A stretch of 64,000 bases of DNA. Source: Paenibacillus donghaensis. Its GTDB lineage: Bacteria; Bacillota; Bacilli; Paenibacillales; Paenibacillaceae. Under the pieces are notes generated by a model. It saw nothing but the letters and a program-made list of their open reading frames with translations. It searched no databases and was not told where the DNA came from. Positions 16,430 through 24,573 of the stretch are shown here, one piece after another (positions within the stretch are counted from its first letter, which is position 1; every line of letters starts with the position of its first letter). A program made the translations under genes and the position numbers. The stretch spans positions 2,294,001 to 2,358,000 of the forward strand of contig NZ_CP021780.1 in assembly GCF_002192415.1 (NCBI RefSeq), read 5' to 3'.

Positions 16430-16903
16430 GTGAACGAAGTGGAATTTATAGTTGTAGAGCCGGAGCATGCGGAGCTGAGAGCATTGATAAACCGTCTGGA
16501 TGACGAGCTGCATGCCCGTTATCCGCACGAAACGATATATAAGGTGGACTTCACTGATCCGAAGGTCAGGGAGATGACTTTTATCGTGGCTTATCTGGAC
16601 GGGCAAGCGGTAGGCTGCGGGGGACTGCGGCCGCTGGACTCCATTGGCTATGAGGGGGCTATGGAGCTTAAGCGCTTCTATGTAGACGGCCGATGCCGCA
16701 AGCTGAGGATCGCCACCCGAATGCTGGTCTTCCTGGAGCAGCAGGCCTCCGCCGCCGGATACAGGGAACTGCGGCTGGAGACCGGAATCAAGCAGCCCGA
16801 AGCGATCGGACTGTATATGAAGCATGGCTACCGTCCAATTGAGTTGTATGGGCCTTATATCGGGGACCCGGATAGCCTCTGCTACGGTAAGCAGCTGGCC
16901 TAA
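16430..16903 (+). CDS. GNAT family N-acetyltransferase
   Basis: The ~157-residue protein has the GNAT fold: EFIVVEPEHAELRALINRLDDEL at the start, VAYLDGQAVGCGGLRPLD (beta strands 2-4), MELKRFYVDGRCRKLRIATRML (the acetyl-CoA P-loop in the variant form R-x-x-K-L-R-I-A) and YMKHGYRPIE. It would transfer an acetyl group to an amine; the substrate is unknown. GTG 16430 has GGAG 10 bases upstream; a GTG at 16421 sits too close to it. A single gene, convergent with the small coiled-coil protein. Confidence 0.8.
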   Translation: MNEVEFIVVEPEHAELRALINRLDDELHARYPHETIYKVDFTDPKVREMTFIVAYLDGQAVGCGGLRPLDSIGYEGAMELKRFYVDGRCRKLRIATRMLVFLEQQASAAGYRELRLETGIKQPEAIGLYMKHGYRPIELYGPYIGDPDSLCYGKQLA

Positions 16904-16918
16904 TCTGTACAAGCTGCC

Positions 16919-17116
16919 TTACACGTGATATTTGCCTGCAGGTGCGTTCAGCACCCATTCCAGCATCATGAGCATGTCTTCCACCCGCTGCAATTGGGCT
17001 TGCAGATGATCACGCTGCGGAAGATTGGCGTTGGTTTCGGCCCTTCTGGCTTCCAGGGATCTGCGCTGCAGCGTCAACTCGTTGATTTTGGATTGAATCT
17101 GATTCTCGGTTCTCAT
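16919..17116 (-). CDS. Small coiled-coil protein of unknown function
   Basis: The 65-residue protein is rich in Gln, Glu, Arg and Leu, with heptad-like spacing from residue 5 to ~50 (IQSKINELTLQRRSLEARRAE, then LQAQLQRVEDMLMMLEWVL). A single helical hairpin or coiled coil is expected. No membrane segment or catalytic residue is seen. GGAGG lies 8 bases before the ATG, which argues that it is real. It is divergent from rpiA. Confidence 0.7.
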   Translation of the reverse strand: MRTENQIQSKINELTLQRRSLEARRAETNANLPQRDHLQAQLQRVEDMLMMLEWVLNAPAGKYHV

Positions 17117-17191
17117 TATGGGAATCCTCCTGAATGTGTAGTATAGGCAATGATAGTATTAATTATAACGGATAACATGGGGGTATGGACA

Positions 17192-17878
17192 ATGGGTGTT
17201 AATGTGAAGCAGCTGGCTGCAGAAAAAGCGGTAGAGTACGTGATGGACGGGATGAAGGTAGGCCTTGGCACAGGCTCAACTGCGTACTGGGCTATTGCGA
17301 AGCTGGGCGAACGCGTGCGTGAAGGGCTGCAGGTCACTTGTGTAGCCACCTCGCGTGCTTCCGAAGAGCAAGCCCGCGGGCTGGGCATTCCGCTGGTCGG
17401 CTTCGGAGAGATTGGCAGTCTTGATCTGACGATTGACGGTGCGGATGAGCTGGACGGCAAGCTGCAGCTGATTAAGGGCGGGGGCGGGGCATTGCTGCGC
17501 GAGAAGATTGTGGCCGCCAACAGCACGCGGATGATTGTAGTTGCCGATGAGAGCAAGGCTGTACACACACTGGGCAAATTCCCTTTGCCGGTAGAGATTG
17601 TTCCCTTCGCCTGGGAATGGACAGTTGCCGAGCTGGCCAAGCTGGGCGGTGTGCCGCAGCTTCGACGCAGTGGTGAAGAACTGTACCTTACTGACAATGG
17701 CAATTACATAGCGGACTGCCATTTCGAAGTCATAACCTCCGCGCCGGAGCTGGCACTTGCCCTGCAGGCGATCCCTGGGGTCGTGGAGCATGGTCTGTTC
17801 ATCGGAATTGCTTCCCTGGCGATTATTGGCAGAAATGACGGCACGATTGACATCCTTGAAGGTGAGAGTCATCGCTAA
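17192..17878 (+). CDS. rpiA: Ribose-5-phosphate isomerase A
   Basis: The 228-residue enzyme interconverts ribose-5-phosphate and ribulose-5-phosphate in the cytoplasm. Family motifs are clear: VGLGTGSTAYWAI (phosphate loop), TIDGADELD (substrate-binding and catalytic acid), LIKGGGGALLREKIVA and VVADESKAV. ATG 17192 follows GGGGGT at suitable distance; upstream in-frame ATGs lack spacing. The VanZ gene's start overlaps its 3' end by 17 bases, so the two are probably translationally coupled, although their functions are not obviously related. Confidence 0.93.
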   Translation: MGVNVKQLAAEKAVEYVMDGMKVGLGTGSTAYWAIAKLGERVREGLQVTCVATSRASEEQARGLGIPLVGFGEIGSLDLTIDGADELDGKLQLIKGGGGALLREKIVAANSTRMIVVADESKAVHTLGKFPLPVEIVPFAWEWTVAELAKLGGVPQLRRSGEELYLTDNGNYIADCHFEVITSAPELALALQAIPGVVEHGLFIGIASLAIIGRNDGTIDILEGESHR

Positions 17879-18389
17879 TAAGCGCAGCAGCCCAAGGAAA
17901 CCGCCTGCCCGCGGCAGGAAGCCGGCCTCTCCCGGCAAGAAGCAAGCGGCCAGAGGAAGGAAACCGGCAGCGCGCCGGACCTCGCATCCTTGGGCGAGCC
18001 TTATGCTGGTCGTGTACACCGCACTGGTGGTTTACTGGATGTTTATCGGTTTTGGCCGGGAGGCGCGTGCGGGGGGTCCGCTTCAGTACAATCTTGTCCC
18101 GCTGCGAACGATTCAGCTCTATCTGAACCCGGATAACGGGGTGCCGGTTATGATACGGATGATTAACCTGCTCGGAAATGTGGCGGTATTTATTCCTTTT
18201 GGATATCTGCTGCCCTTCGTGAAGCCATCTTATCGTTCGTTTACAGGAATGCTGTTTAGCAGTGCATTATGTATAGCTGTACTGGAATGTATGCAGATGG
18301 TGCTGCATGTCGGTAGCCTGGATATTGACGATTTATTGCTGAATGTGCTAGGCGTAGGCATAGGATACTGCCTGTATAAACTGAAATAA
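17862..18389 (+). CDS. VanZ family membrane protein with a basic N-terminal tail
   Basis: The ~175-residue protein has four or five hydrophobic segments and the VanZ pattern YNLVPLRTI, NLLGNVAVFIPFGYLLP and DIDDLLLNVLGVGIGY. VanZ-like proteins are linked to low-level glycopeptide resistance, but the biochemical activity is not known. Before the first membrane helix is an unusual ~35-residue Arg/Lys/Pro tail containing two RGRKPA units. The start is uncertain: GTG 17862 inside rpiA keeps the tail; the next ATG (18003) would remove it but has no ribosome site. Confidence 0.75.
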   Translation: MRVIANKRSSPRKPPARGRKPASPGKKQAARGRKPAARRTSHPWASLMLVVYTALVVYWMFIGFGREARAGGPLQYNLVPLRTIQLYLNPDNGVPVMIRMINLLGNVAVFIPFGYLLPFVKPSYRSFTGMLFSSALCIAVLECMQMVLHVGSLDIDDLLLNVLGVGIGYCLYKLK

Positions 18390-18454
18390 GGCTTAGGATG
18401 CAGAAAGTCAGTCTGCGGTATATTAATCTGGAAGAATGAGGGGAGAATTCATAG

Positions 18455-18895
18455 ATGCTGATCGATTTGAAGCCGCTGCTGGATACGGCTGAAGTGAAAG
18501 AACTGCTGGCTTATGCCGTTCTGGCTGAGCCGGAGGCCATGGCAGACGCACAATTGGAGTATGGCAGTACACCGGCTTTGCAGTTGGGCGGCTGGGAAGA
18601 AGAAGACCTGCTGGTAGGCCTGGTGGGCTTTGAGGAGACGGAGGACGGATCGCTGGATATTCGCCATATTGCCGTCCTGCCGGAGAACCGGGGCAAGGGG
18701 TACGCCCGCGGAATGCTTCTGGAGCTGCTGGCTTCCCGCCAGCCCCGCTATGTGCTGGCTGAGACCGAGGACGAGATCGCGGCTGATTTCTACCGTGCGC
18801 TTGGATTCATGGTCTACAGTCTGGGCGAGAATGCCGCCGGGATTGAAATGTTTCGCTGTGTATATGAGGTGGAAGAAGCCGAGGATGAAGACTGA
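18455..18895 (+). CDS. GNAT family N-acetyltransferase
   Basis: A 146-residue acidic protein. The diagnostic part is IRHIAVLPENRGKGYARGMLLELL, with the acetyl-CoA-binding R/Q-x-x-G-x-G/A loop written as RGKGYA, followed by AADFYRALGFMV. The N-terminal half is short on landmarks but fits the fold. The substrate is unknown. GGGGAG lies 9 bases upstream of the ATG. A terminator follows, separating it from the MarR-MMPL unit. Confidence 0.82.
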   Translation: MLIDLKPLLDTAEVKELLAYAVLAEPEAMADAQLEYGSTPALQLGGWEEEDLLVGLVGFEETEDGSLDIRHIAVLPENRGKGYARGMLLELLASRQPRYVLAETEDEIAADFYRALGFMVYSLGENAAGIEMFRCVYEVEEAEDED

Positions 18896-18950
18896 GCCGA
18901 ATCAGACATGCCGGCTGTTCATATAATAGCTATATCCTGCAATATATAAG

Positions 18951-18981
18951 CAGGCCAGGAGTAGTTTTCTTGGCCTGTTTT
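18951..18981 (+). terminator. Terminator after the GNAT gene
   Basis: CAGGCCA pairs with TGGCCTG around a short loop, followed by TTTTGC. It lies just before the promoter of the next unit. Confidence 0.6.
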
Positions 18982-18985
18982 GCTG

Positions 18986-19030
18986 TTGACTTTTACATAA
19001 AAATCCAATATAGTTTTACAGTGAAACTAT
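18986..19030 (+). promoter_or_regulatory. Promoter and MarR operator of the marR-MMPL operon
   Basis: TTGACT (18986-18991) and TATAGT (19009-19014) are separated by 17 bases. A perfect inverted repeat ATAGTTT (19010-19016) / AAACTAT (19024-19030) overlaps the -10 box and the start point. This strongly suggests repression by the MarR protein encoded just downstream. Confidence 0.78.
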
Positions 19031-19064
19031 TTCACACATGAACTATTATTTGGAGGTCGGAGTT

Positions 19065-19517
19065 TTGAGTAAAGATGTTGAACACTACATCAACCGTTAT
19101 TTGGATGCCTATCTGCTGGTAACGAAACGGATTAACGCGCAGATCAGGGACAGCATTGCTTCTGAGCTGACCAATGACCAGTATCTGATCCTGCGGCTGA
19201 TCAACGGGCAGGAGTTATGTACTTCAACCTATCTGGCTGAATCTTCCGCCGTTGGCAAAAGCTCGATTACAGCCATCATCAACCGTCTGGTGGAAGCTGG
19301 CATGATTGAGCGCAACCGTGACGAGCAGGATCGCAGGCAAGTGTACCTGTCGATGACGGACTATGGCAGAACGGCCTTTGATGCGGCAGAGAAGCAGGTT
19401 CAGGAGGTTGTCTCCCCGTATTTGCTTTATTTTGATGAGAAGGATATTGAGAAGTTCATCATGATGTTTGAGCAGCTTGGCCAATTAATGCAGGAAACGG
19501 GAGGGAAAAACAGTTGA
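19065..19517 (+). CDS. MarR family transcriptional regulator of the MMPL exporter
   Basis: The 150-residue winged-helix regulator shows LTNDQYLILRLINGQ, the recognition-helix region STYLAESSAVGKSSITAIINRLVEAGMIER and the wing DEQDRRQVYLSMTDYG. TTG 19065 has GGAGG 8 bases upstream, whereas ATG 19038 lacks a site and would leave a leader of under 20 bases. Its stop overlaps the start of the MMPL gene by 4 bases (TTGA), so expression is coupled. The operator described at its promoter implies autorepression released by a ligand, probably an exported compound. Confidence 0.88.
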   Translation: MSKDVEHYINRYLDAYLLVTKRINAQIRDSIASELTNDQYLILRLINGQELCTSTYLAESSAVGKSSITAIINRLVEAGMIERNRDEQDRRQVYLSMTDYGRTAFDAAEKQVQEVVSPYLLYFDEKDIEKFIMMFEQLGQLMQETGGKNS

Positions 19518-22500
19518 ATACGATTATCAAAGCAAAATGGGGCGTGATCGTCCTCTGGCTGGCGGCGGCTGTGGTGCTGTTTCTGACAGCTCCGTCCATG
19601 TCTGATCTGGTGCGTGAGAAAGGGCAGATCTCGGTGCCGGACGGGTACTCTTCCTCCAGAGCCGCAGAAATTATGCAGGAGGTTTCGGATACCAAAGGCG
19701 GGGAAACACTGCATCAGGTGGCACTGGTCTTCAATAAGCCGGATGGGCTGGGAGACGATGACAAGGCAAACATCCAGAAGGGCATTGAGCAGCTGGCTGC
19801 CAATAAGGAGTCGCTTCATATGGATTCGATTACCGAACCCTTCTCTCTGCCTGAGCTTGCGGATACGCTGATCGCCAAAGATGGCAAGACCATTATGACC
19901 GCCTTGTCCATCAAGGGCGACGAGCAGGCTGTCACCGAGCTGCCGGCCAAAGTGGATGCGCTCCTGCAGGATGTGGGCGTGGATCATTATTTGACCAGTG
20001 AAGTCCTGATTACCGAAGACACGATCTCAAGCTCCGAAGCGGGGCTGAAGAAATCGGAATATATTACCGTGGTCTTTATTCTGCTAATTCTTTTTATTGT
20101 GTTCCGCTCGCTGGTGGCACCGTTTGTGCCGCTGCTGACTGTCGGCTTGAGTTATATCGTCTCGCAATCGGTAGTTGCTTTTCTGGTGGACCGGTTTGAT
20201 TTCCCGTTGTCTACCTTCACGCAGATCTTCATGGTCGCCGTGCTGTTCGGGATCGGGACGGATTATTGCATCCTGCTGATCAGCCGCTTCAAGGAGGAGC
20301 TGTCAACCTCTGACGATACTCAAAGTGCGATTGTCGCAACCTACCGCAAGGCTGGAGGCACAGTGTTCTATTCCGGGCTGGCTGTTTTTGTCGGGTTCGT
20401 GGCCATCGGCTTCTCCAACTTCGGACTGTATCGTTCAGCGGTCGCGGTGGCCGTTGGGATTGCGGTGATGCTGCTGGCGCTGGTGACAGTCGTGCCGTTT
20501 TTTATGGCGGTCTTGGGCAAAAAACTCTTCTGGCCTTCACGCGGCAAGCTTGAGCACAGCGAAAGCCGGATCTGGGGCGCTGCAGGCTCATTCTCCCTAA
20601 AGAGACCCTGGGCGGCGCTGCTGATCGTGGCCGTTATCGTTATTCCGTTCCTGTTCACTTACAGCGGCAAGCTGTCTTTTAACAACATGGACGAAATCGG
20701 TCCGGATTACGCTTCGGTTAGAGGCTTCAACATCATCTCCGAGAGCTTCGGACCCGGTGAATCGATGCCGGGCAAGATTGTAATCAAGAATGACGACCGG
20801 ATGGATAATGCCGAATACATGGGTCTGGCTGAGAAAATCAGCCGTGAGCTGGCTAAGGTGGAAGGGGTCAAATCGGTGCGCGGCTTGTCCCGGCCAACGG
20901 GTGAGTTGATTAACGATTTCCTCATTCCGACTCAGGTGGGAACCTTGTCGGAAGGCCTGGTCAAGACCGGAGACGGACTGACCCAAATCCAGAATGGCTT
21001 GTCTGAAGCCAGCCAGCAGCTGAGCGACAATGCTCCGAAGCTGACAGAAGCCGTAGCAGGCAGCGCAGAGCTGACCCAAGGCACAGCTATGCTGAAGGAA
21101 GGCATTGTCGCCCTTGGTGATGGCTTGTCGCGGATTGAGGACGGCATCAGAAGCGGTTCTGCCGGAGCGGGCGATATCAAGGCAGGTCTCAGCCAGGCGG
21201 TGGCAAGTGCGCACCAGCTGGCAGATGCCAACAAACAGCTGCTCGCGGGCTATAAGAAGATCGGCGGCGGCCTGAGCCAGCTGGATGGCGGGCTTGGACA
21301 GCTGCAGAAGCAGCTGTCGGGCGTGGCCGGTGCGCTGACCGGCCTGCGGGCGTCGTTCAGCGGTCTGGAGAGCAGCTATCCTGAGCTTCAGCAGGATGTG
21401 AACTACCAGACCATCAAGGGCACCGTGACCCAGAGCGGTGAAGGCGCCGCGAAGCTGGCGGCCGGGCTGGGTCAGATTACCGAGCAGCTGAAAGGCGCGG
21501 CTGCGGGCTTGAACGAAGCCAATGCCGGCTATGCCAAGGCTTCGGCGGGGCAAACGGCCCTGGCGGGCGGGCTGGATCAGCTGGTGGCCGGCATCGGCAA
21601 GCTGCAGGCCGGCCTGAACCAGGCGGCTGAAGGGCAAGGGCAGATCGTCGGTCAGATTCCGAAGATCACCACCGGTCTTAGTGAGCTGCAGGGCGGACAG
21701 CAGCAGCTGGCCGACGGCTTCGGCCAGCTGACCGGACAGATCGGAGAGCTGACGAGCGGGCTGCAGAGCAGCGCGGACGGCCTGAAACAGATTACCGGCG
21801 GACTGGACTCTGCGCAGCAGTTTCTGACTCAGATCCAGGACGCCAAGGATGAGGAGCTGAGCGGCTTCCTGGTACCGGCAGAAGCGCTGGAAACAGAAGG
21901 CATCCAGCAGGTGTTCGACAATTACCTGTCGGCTGACCGCAAGGTAATGACACTCGATGTAGTATTCGCCGAGAATCCTTACAGTGCGGAAGCCATTGAC
22001 AGTATGGACGAAATCCAGGCAGCGCTGGACCGTGCAGTCAATGGGACCCCGCTGGAGAATGCCGAGACGGCGATCAGCGGTGTGACCAGCACCTTCAGCG
22101 ATCTGCAGCAGATCTCAAATAGGGATTACTCCAGAACCGTGGTGCTGATGCTGAGCGGTATCTTCATTATTCTTGTGGTGCTGCTGCGTTCGATCGTGAT
22201 GCCGCTGTATTTGATCGCCTCGCTGCTGATCACTTACTTTACGTCTTTGGGTGTGACCGAAGCGATCTTTGTGCATCTGCTTAATTATTCAGGCATCACC
22301 TGGACGACGCCGTTCTTCAGCTTTGTAATGCTGGTGGCGCTGGGCGTCGATTACAGCATCTTCCTGATGGCACGCTTTAACGAGAACAAGTCCTGGGATG
22401 TGCGTGAAGCAATCCTGCATGCGATGCGCAATATGGGTACAGTTATTCTGTCGGCCGTTGTTATACTGGGCGGGACGTTTGCTTCCATGTTCCCGTCCGG

Positions 22501-22672
22501 CGTACTGTCGATGATGCAGATTGCCACCGTTGTGCTTGTGGGATTGGCGCTGTATGCGCTGGTGTTCCTGCCGTTTTTTGTACCGGTTATGGTACGGATG
22601 TTCGGCCGGGCCAACTGGTGGCCGTTCTCCGGCAGTGCCAGTGACAGCAAGCGGGACAGCCTGGATATGTAA
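19514..22672 (+). CDS. MMPL/RND family exporter with a long central coiled-coil-like domain
   Basis: A 1052-residue membrane protein with the duplicated MMPL plan: one N-terminal helix, an extracytoplasmic domain, a block of helices (ITVVFILLILFIVFRSL to FFMAVLG), a second extracytoplasmic domain, and a second helix block (VVLMLSGIFIILVVLLRSIV to the end). Typical residues are GIGTDYCILLISRFKEE and ALGVDYSIFLMARFNEN. Between ~475 and ~785 is a long stretch of GL..I..GL, LSQLDGGLGQLQ and QQLADGFGQL repeats, as in YhgE/YdgH-like proteins. It probably exports lipids or lipophilic compounds. TTG start with GGGAGGG upstream. Confidence 0.88.
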   Translation: MNTIIKAKWGVIVLWLAAAVVLFLTAPSMSDLVREKGQISVPDGYSSSRAAEIMQEVSDTKGGETLHQVALVFNKPDGLGDDDKANIQKGIEQLAANKESLHMDSITEPFSLPELADTLIAKDGKTIMTALSIKGDEQAVTELPAKVDALLQDVGVDHYLTSEVLITEDTISSSEAGLKKSEYITVVFILLILFIVFRSLVAPFVPLLTVGLSYIVSQSVVAFLVDRFDFPLSTFTQIFMVAVLFGIGTDYCILLISRFKEELSTSDDTQSAIVATYRKAGGTVFYSGLAVFVGFVAIGFSNFGLYRSAVAVAVGIAVMLLALVTVVPFFMAVLGKKLFWPSRGKLEHSESRIWGAAGSFSLKRPWAALLIVAVIVIPFLFTYSGKLSFNNMDEIGPDYASVRGFNIISESFGPGESMPGKIVIKNDDRMDNAEYMGLAEKISRELAKVEGVKSVRGLSRPTGELINDFLIPTQVGTLSEGLVKTGDGLTQIQNGLSEASQQLSDNAPKLTEAVAGSAELTQGTAMLKEGIVALGDGLSRIEDGIRSGSAGAGDIKAGLSQAVASAHQLADANKQLLAGYKKIGGGLSQLDGGLGQLQKQLSGVAGALTGLRASFSGLESSYPELQQDVNYQTIKGTVTQSGEGAAKLAAGLGQITEQLKGAAAGLNEANAGYAKASAGQTALAGGLDQLVAGIGKLQAGLNQAAEGQGQIVGQIPKITTGLSELQGGQQQLADGFGQLTGQIGELTSGLQSSADGLKQITGGLDSAQQFLTQIQDAKDEELSGFLVPAEALETEGIQQVFDNYLSADRKVMTLDVVFAENPYSAEAIDSMDEIQAALDRAVNGTPLENAETAISGVTSTFSDLQQISNRDYSRTVVLMLSGIFIILVVLLRSIVMPLYLIASLLITYFTSLGVTEAIFVHLLNYSGITWTTPFFSFVMLVALGVDYSIFLMARFNENKSWDVREAILHAMRNMGTVILSAVVILGGTFASMFPSGVLSMMQIATVVLVGLALYALVFLPFFVPVMVRMFGRANWWPFSGSASDSKRDSLDM

Positions 22673-22695
22673 CTGATGATTGATCTTGAAATCGA

Positions 22696-22742
22696 AACAG
22701 CGGCAGCCATGGACGAGTGAATAGTCCTTGGCTGCCGCTGTT
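22696..22742 (+). terminator. Terminator of the marR-MMPL operon
   Basis: AACAGCGGCAGCCA and GGAC pair with GTCC and TGGCTGCCGCTGTT around GAGTGAATA. It starts 24 bases past the stop; the T-tract is modest. Confidence 0.75.
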
Positions 22743-22743
22743 C

Positions 22744-22965
22744 TATAAAAATATCATCATCGCTATATTGTGTTTCTTTGAACAATTTGGTTGAACGGTA
22801 ATGAACTTGTTTATTGTACTCCTCATCAGTAACAGAGGGATTAGGGTTTCCTATTTCAAACCGTATGCCCATGTCAGCATTATAAAATAAAGGAGAGGCT
22901 ACCTCTATTTCCTTTTCTGGAATACGTTGAACTATCCTGCCCGTTAACTTAATGCTGCTGCAAGT
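22744..22965 (-). pseudogene. Remnant of a DUF3885-like gene
   Basis: On the minus strand the frame from 22965 reads SSIKLTGRIVQ..., then VASPLFYNADMGIRFEIGNP and EYNKQVHYRSTKLFKETQ, ending in SDDDIFIEQ where it runs into the terminator stem. The PLFY..DMGIRFEIG and ..DDIFI elements resemble DUF3885 proteins. The frame has a stop immediately upstream, just after a plausible LPTKDKVIDLQQH start in another frame, and it lacks the C-terminal part. It therefore looks like a truncated, frameshifted fragment. Family assignment is from memory of the pattern. Confidence 0.4.
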
Positions 22966-23004
22966 CTATAACTTTATCTTTCGTAGGCAGCTTGAATGCC
23001 AAAC

Positions 23005-23041
23005 AAAGAAGCCAGTCTCCGTTATGGGGGCTGGCTTCTTT
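23005..23041. terminator. Terminator-like hairpin
   Basis: AAAGAAGCCAG pairs with CTGGCTTCTTT, with extra pairing toward the loop. The minus strand side is followed by GTTTGG and the plus side by TACG. No intact gene ends next to it, so it may be a relic of the gene fragment or part of the repeat-rich spacer. Confidence 0.45.
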
Positions 23042-23090
23042 ACGCGCGTATGTTGCTGTGGAACAGAAGGGAGCAAATAGATGCGAAAGT

Positions 23091-23519
23091 GGTTACTACT
23101 TAGAGCCCCCCTTGTGTTCCTTGTGTTCCTCGTCCGAGCCTGTCCTACCACACGGCGCGACAAGGAGGCTAAGCATAACCAAAGGAAGGCTGTCGCCGGT
23201 AACCAGCGATTAACTTTCAGACTATTAACGGACTCAGGAGCCCCTATTTGCTGTAAAAAGGCTGTTTTGCAGCTCTAACGGACTCAGGAGCCCCTATTCA
23301 AGCCAAAACCCACTAGGTAAGGCCTGTTTATCCGATATAGAGGCTATGCGGTCCGTTACATTCCAAACCAGCGCAGAAATGAGGAAACAGGAGCTATACG
23401 GTCCGTTAGGACGTAGGTTACCTGAAGTTCGGGTGGGGGAGGGTTTGGATTACGGTAGAGCGATCCCCTAACCTTCGCAAGCAACCTTCTATATCCTCGC
23501 AGGGTCCTGAGTAGTAACC
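23091..23519. repeat. Composite repeat element bounded by GGTTACTACT...AGTAGTAACC inverted repeats
   Basis: The left end GGTTACTACTTAGAGCCCC (23091-23109) and the right end GGTCCTGAGTAGTAACC (23503-23519) form imperfect terminal inverted repeats. Just inside the left end is TTGTGTTCC repeated twice. Two copies of TAACGGACTCAGGAGCCCCT lie at ~23226 and ~23278. The right half (23306-23519) recurs at 35725-35937. The longest open frame inside is ~70 codons without a ribosome site, so it is non-autonomous if mobile. Confidence 0.7.
23306..23519 (+). repeat. 214-bp dispersed repeat, copy A
   Basis: Runs from AAACCCACTAGG to GAGTAGTAACC. It matches 35725-35937 along its whole length: shared anchors are GGCCTGTTT, ATGCGGTCCG, TTCCAAACCA, GGAGCTATA.GGTCCG.TAGGACGT, GGTTACCTGAAGTTCGGGTG, GAGGGTTTGGATTA, GCGATCCCCTAAC and AACCTTCTATATCCT. 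Orientation is the same in both copies. Confidence 0.85.
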
Positions 23520-23702
23520 GAAAGTGCAACTAATTTCAGTCGAATCATGTGCCAGCGGGCGATTAAGTGCGAAAGTGCAACTAATTTCGAGTAAATCGGG
23601 CGTTTTACGCTGAGCAGCCCCAATTAGATGCTTATTCGCATCTATTTCCTCTAAAACGGAAAAAATCCGCTAATTAGATGCACAATTGCAACTAATCAAT
23701 GG
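23520..23702 (+). repeat. TGCAACTAATTT-type repeat block, copy on plus strand
   Basis: Contains GAAAGTGCAACTAATTTCAG, GCGATTAAGTGCGAAAGTGC, AACTAATTTCGAGTAAATCG, CCAATTAGATGCTTATTCGC and GATGCACAATTGCAACTAAT. It aligns with the reverse strand of 15129-15324, and its first ~55 bases with 53736-53790. It abuts the composite element directly. No gene is seen in 23041-23747. Confidence 0.75.
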
Positions 23703-23747
23703 TTCGAGCGCCCGTTGCAGAATGTACTTGCTGGTCAGCGGGCAGAA

Positions 23748-24419
23748 CTAGCGAAGCTTCGCGAAGAAGCTTCGCAGTGCCCAGCGGCGTTCCTGGCGTT
23801 TCTTGTAGCCCGGCAAGGTGCGGTAGACGGCTGTTGATTCTGCGAATGCCTGCTTGGCCTCTTCAGTTCGGCCCAGCGCCTTGTACATAGAGCCGGCCAG
23901 GTAATAGGCTTCGCTGGAAGAGGATTGAATCTCCTGAAACTGGCTGACATAATGCAGCGCCTTATCCTGATCGGTTCTGCGGAAGGCTTCGGCAAGACGC
24001 AGATAGGGCTGGCCGTATTGCGCCCGGCGGTTGATCTCAAGTCCCTTCAGCATTTGCGCTTCCCCCAGCTCGGTGCTGCCCAACATCAGATGGACGTGTC
24101 CCAGCTCTACCCAATATTCGGCTGACTGTGCGTAACGGTCCTCAATGCTCTGCAGCAGCGGCTGGGCTTCACTGTAGCGCTTGCGGTCTGCCAGCAGCCG
24201 GGCTAGTTCAAACTTAGAGGATACGTCGTTAGGATTGAGCGAGATCACCGTGCGAAGCTTGGAGATTTGACGCATTCTGCGGAACGGCTTGGTAATGCTG
24301 GGGAAGACTCCGATGAAGCTGCGGTCCAGCACATAAAAAATCACCAGCAGGATCAGCAGCGCGATCAGCGGATTGCCCACCAGGCGGAATAAGGCGAATA
24401 TTCCAAGTAGCTTTAACAT
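23748..24419 (-). CDS. Membrane-anchored tetratricopeptide-repeat protein
   Basis: The 223-residue protein starts with a hydrophobic segment (LLGIFALFRLVGNPLIALLILLVIFYVL) of one or two helices. Then come about four TPR-like helical pairs between ~60 and 205, seen in NDVSSKFELARLLADRKRYSEA, AEYWVELGHVHLMLGSTELG, GQPYLRLAEAFRRTDQ and SEAYYLAGSMYKALGRTEEA. TPRs mediate protein contacts, so it is likely a membrane-bound scaffold; partners are unknown. GGAGGG lies 6 bases before the ATG. The 3' end contains a small GCGAAGCTTCGC palindrome. Single gene. Confidence 0.8.
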   Translation of the reverse strand: MLKLLGIFALFRLVGNPLIALLILLVIFYVLDRSFIGVFPSITKPFRRMRQISKLRTVISLNPNDVSSKFELARLLADRKRYSEAQPLLQSIEDRYAQSAEYWVELGHVHLMLGSTELGEAQMLKGLEINRRAQYGQPYLRLAEAFRRTDQDKALHYVSQFQEIQSSSSEAYYLAGSMYKALGRTEEAKQAFAESTAVYRTLPGYKKRQERRWALRSFFAKLR

Positions 24420-24573
24420 AATTTCCCTCCATTATGTAGATGGTGCTCATCTACAATACTATAATAGAAGCTTGAAAGAATTGTAAAGAAGCACATATCC
24501 ATACATAGTTTACGTAAGGGTATGTGCTTGATGCACAGGGTATGCCAAATCCCGGCTATGCCGAATAAAATTC

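Noticed and set aside
20597..21637. Long minus-strand frame of ~346 codons inside the MMPL gene
   Set aside because: It is antisense to a well-supported gene, has no start signals and a Gln/Leu-rich shadow composition.
23081..23278. Short plus-strand frames in the 23.1 kb spacer
   Set aside because: They lie wholly within dispersed repeats and lack ribosome sites and domains.
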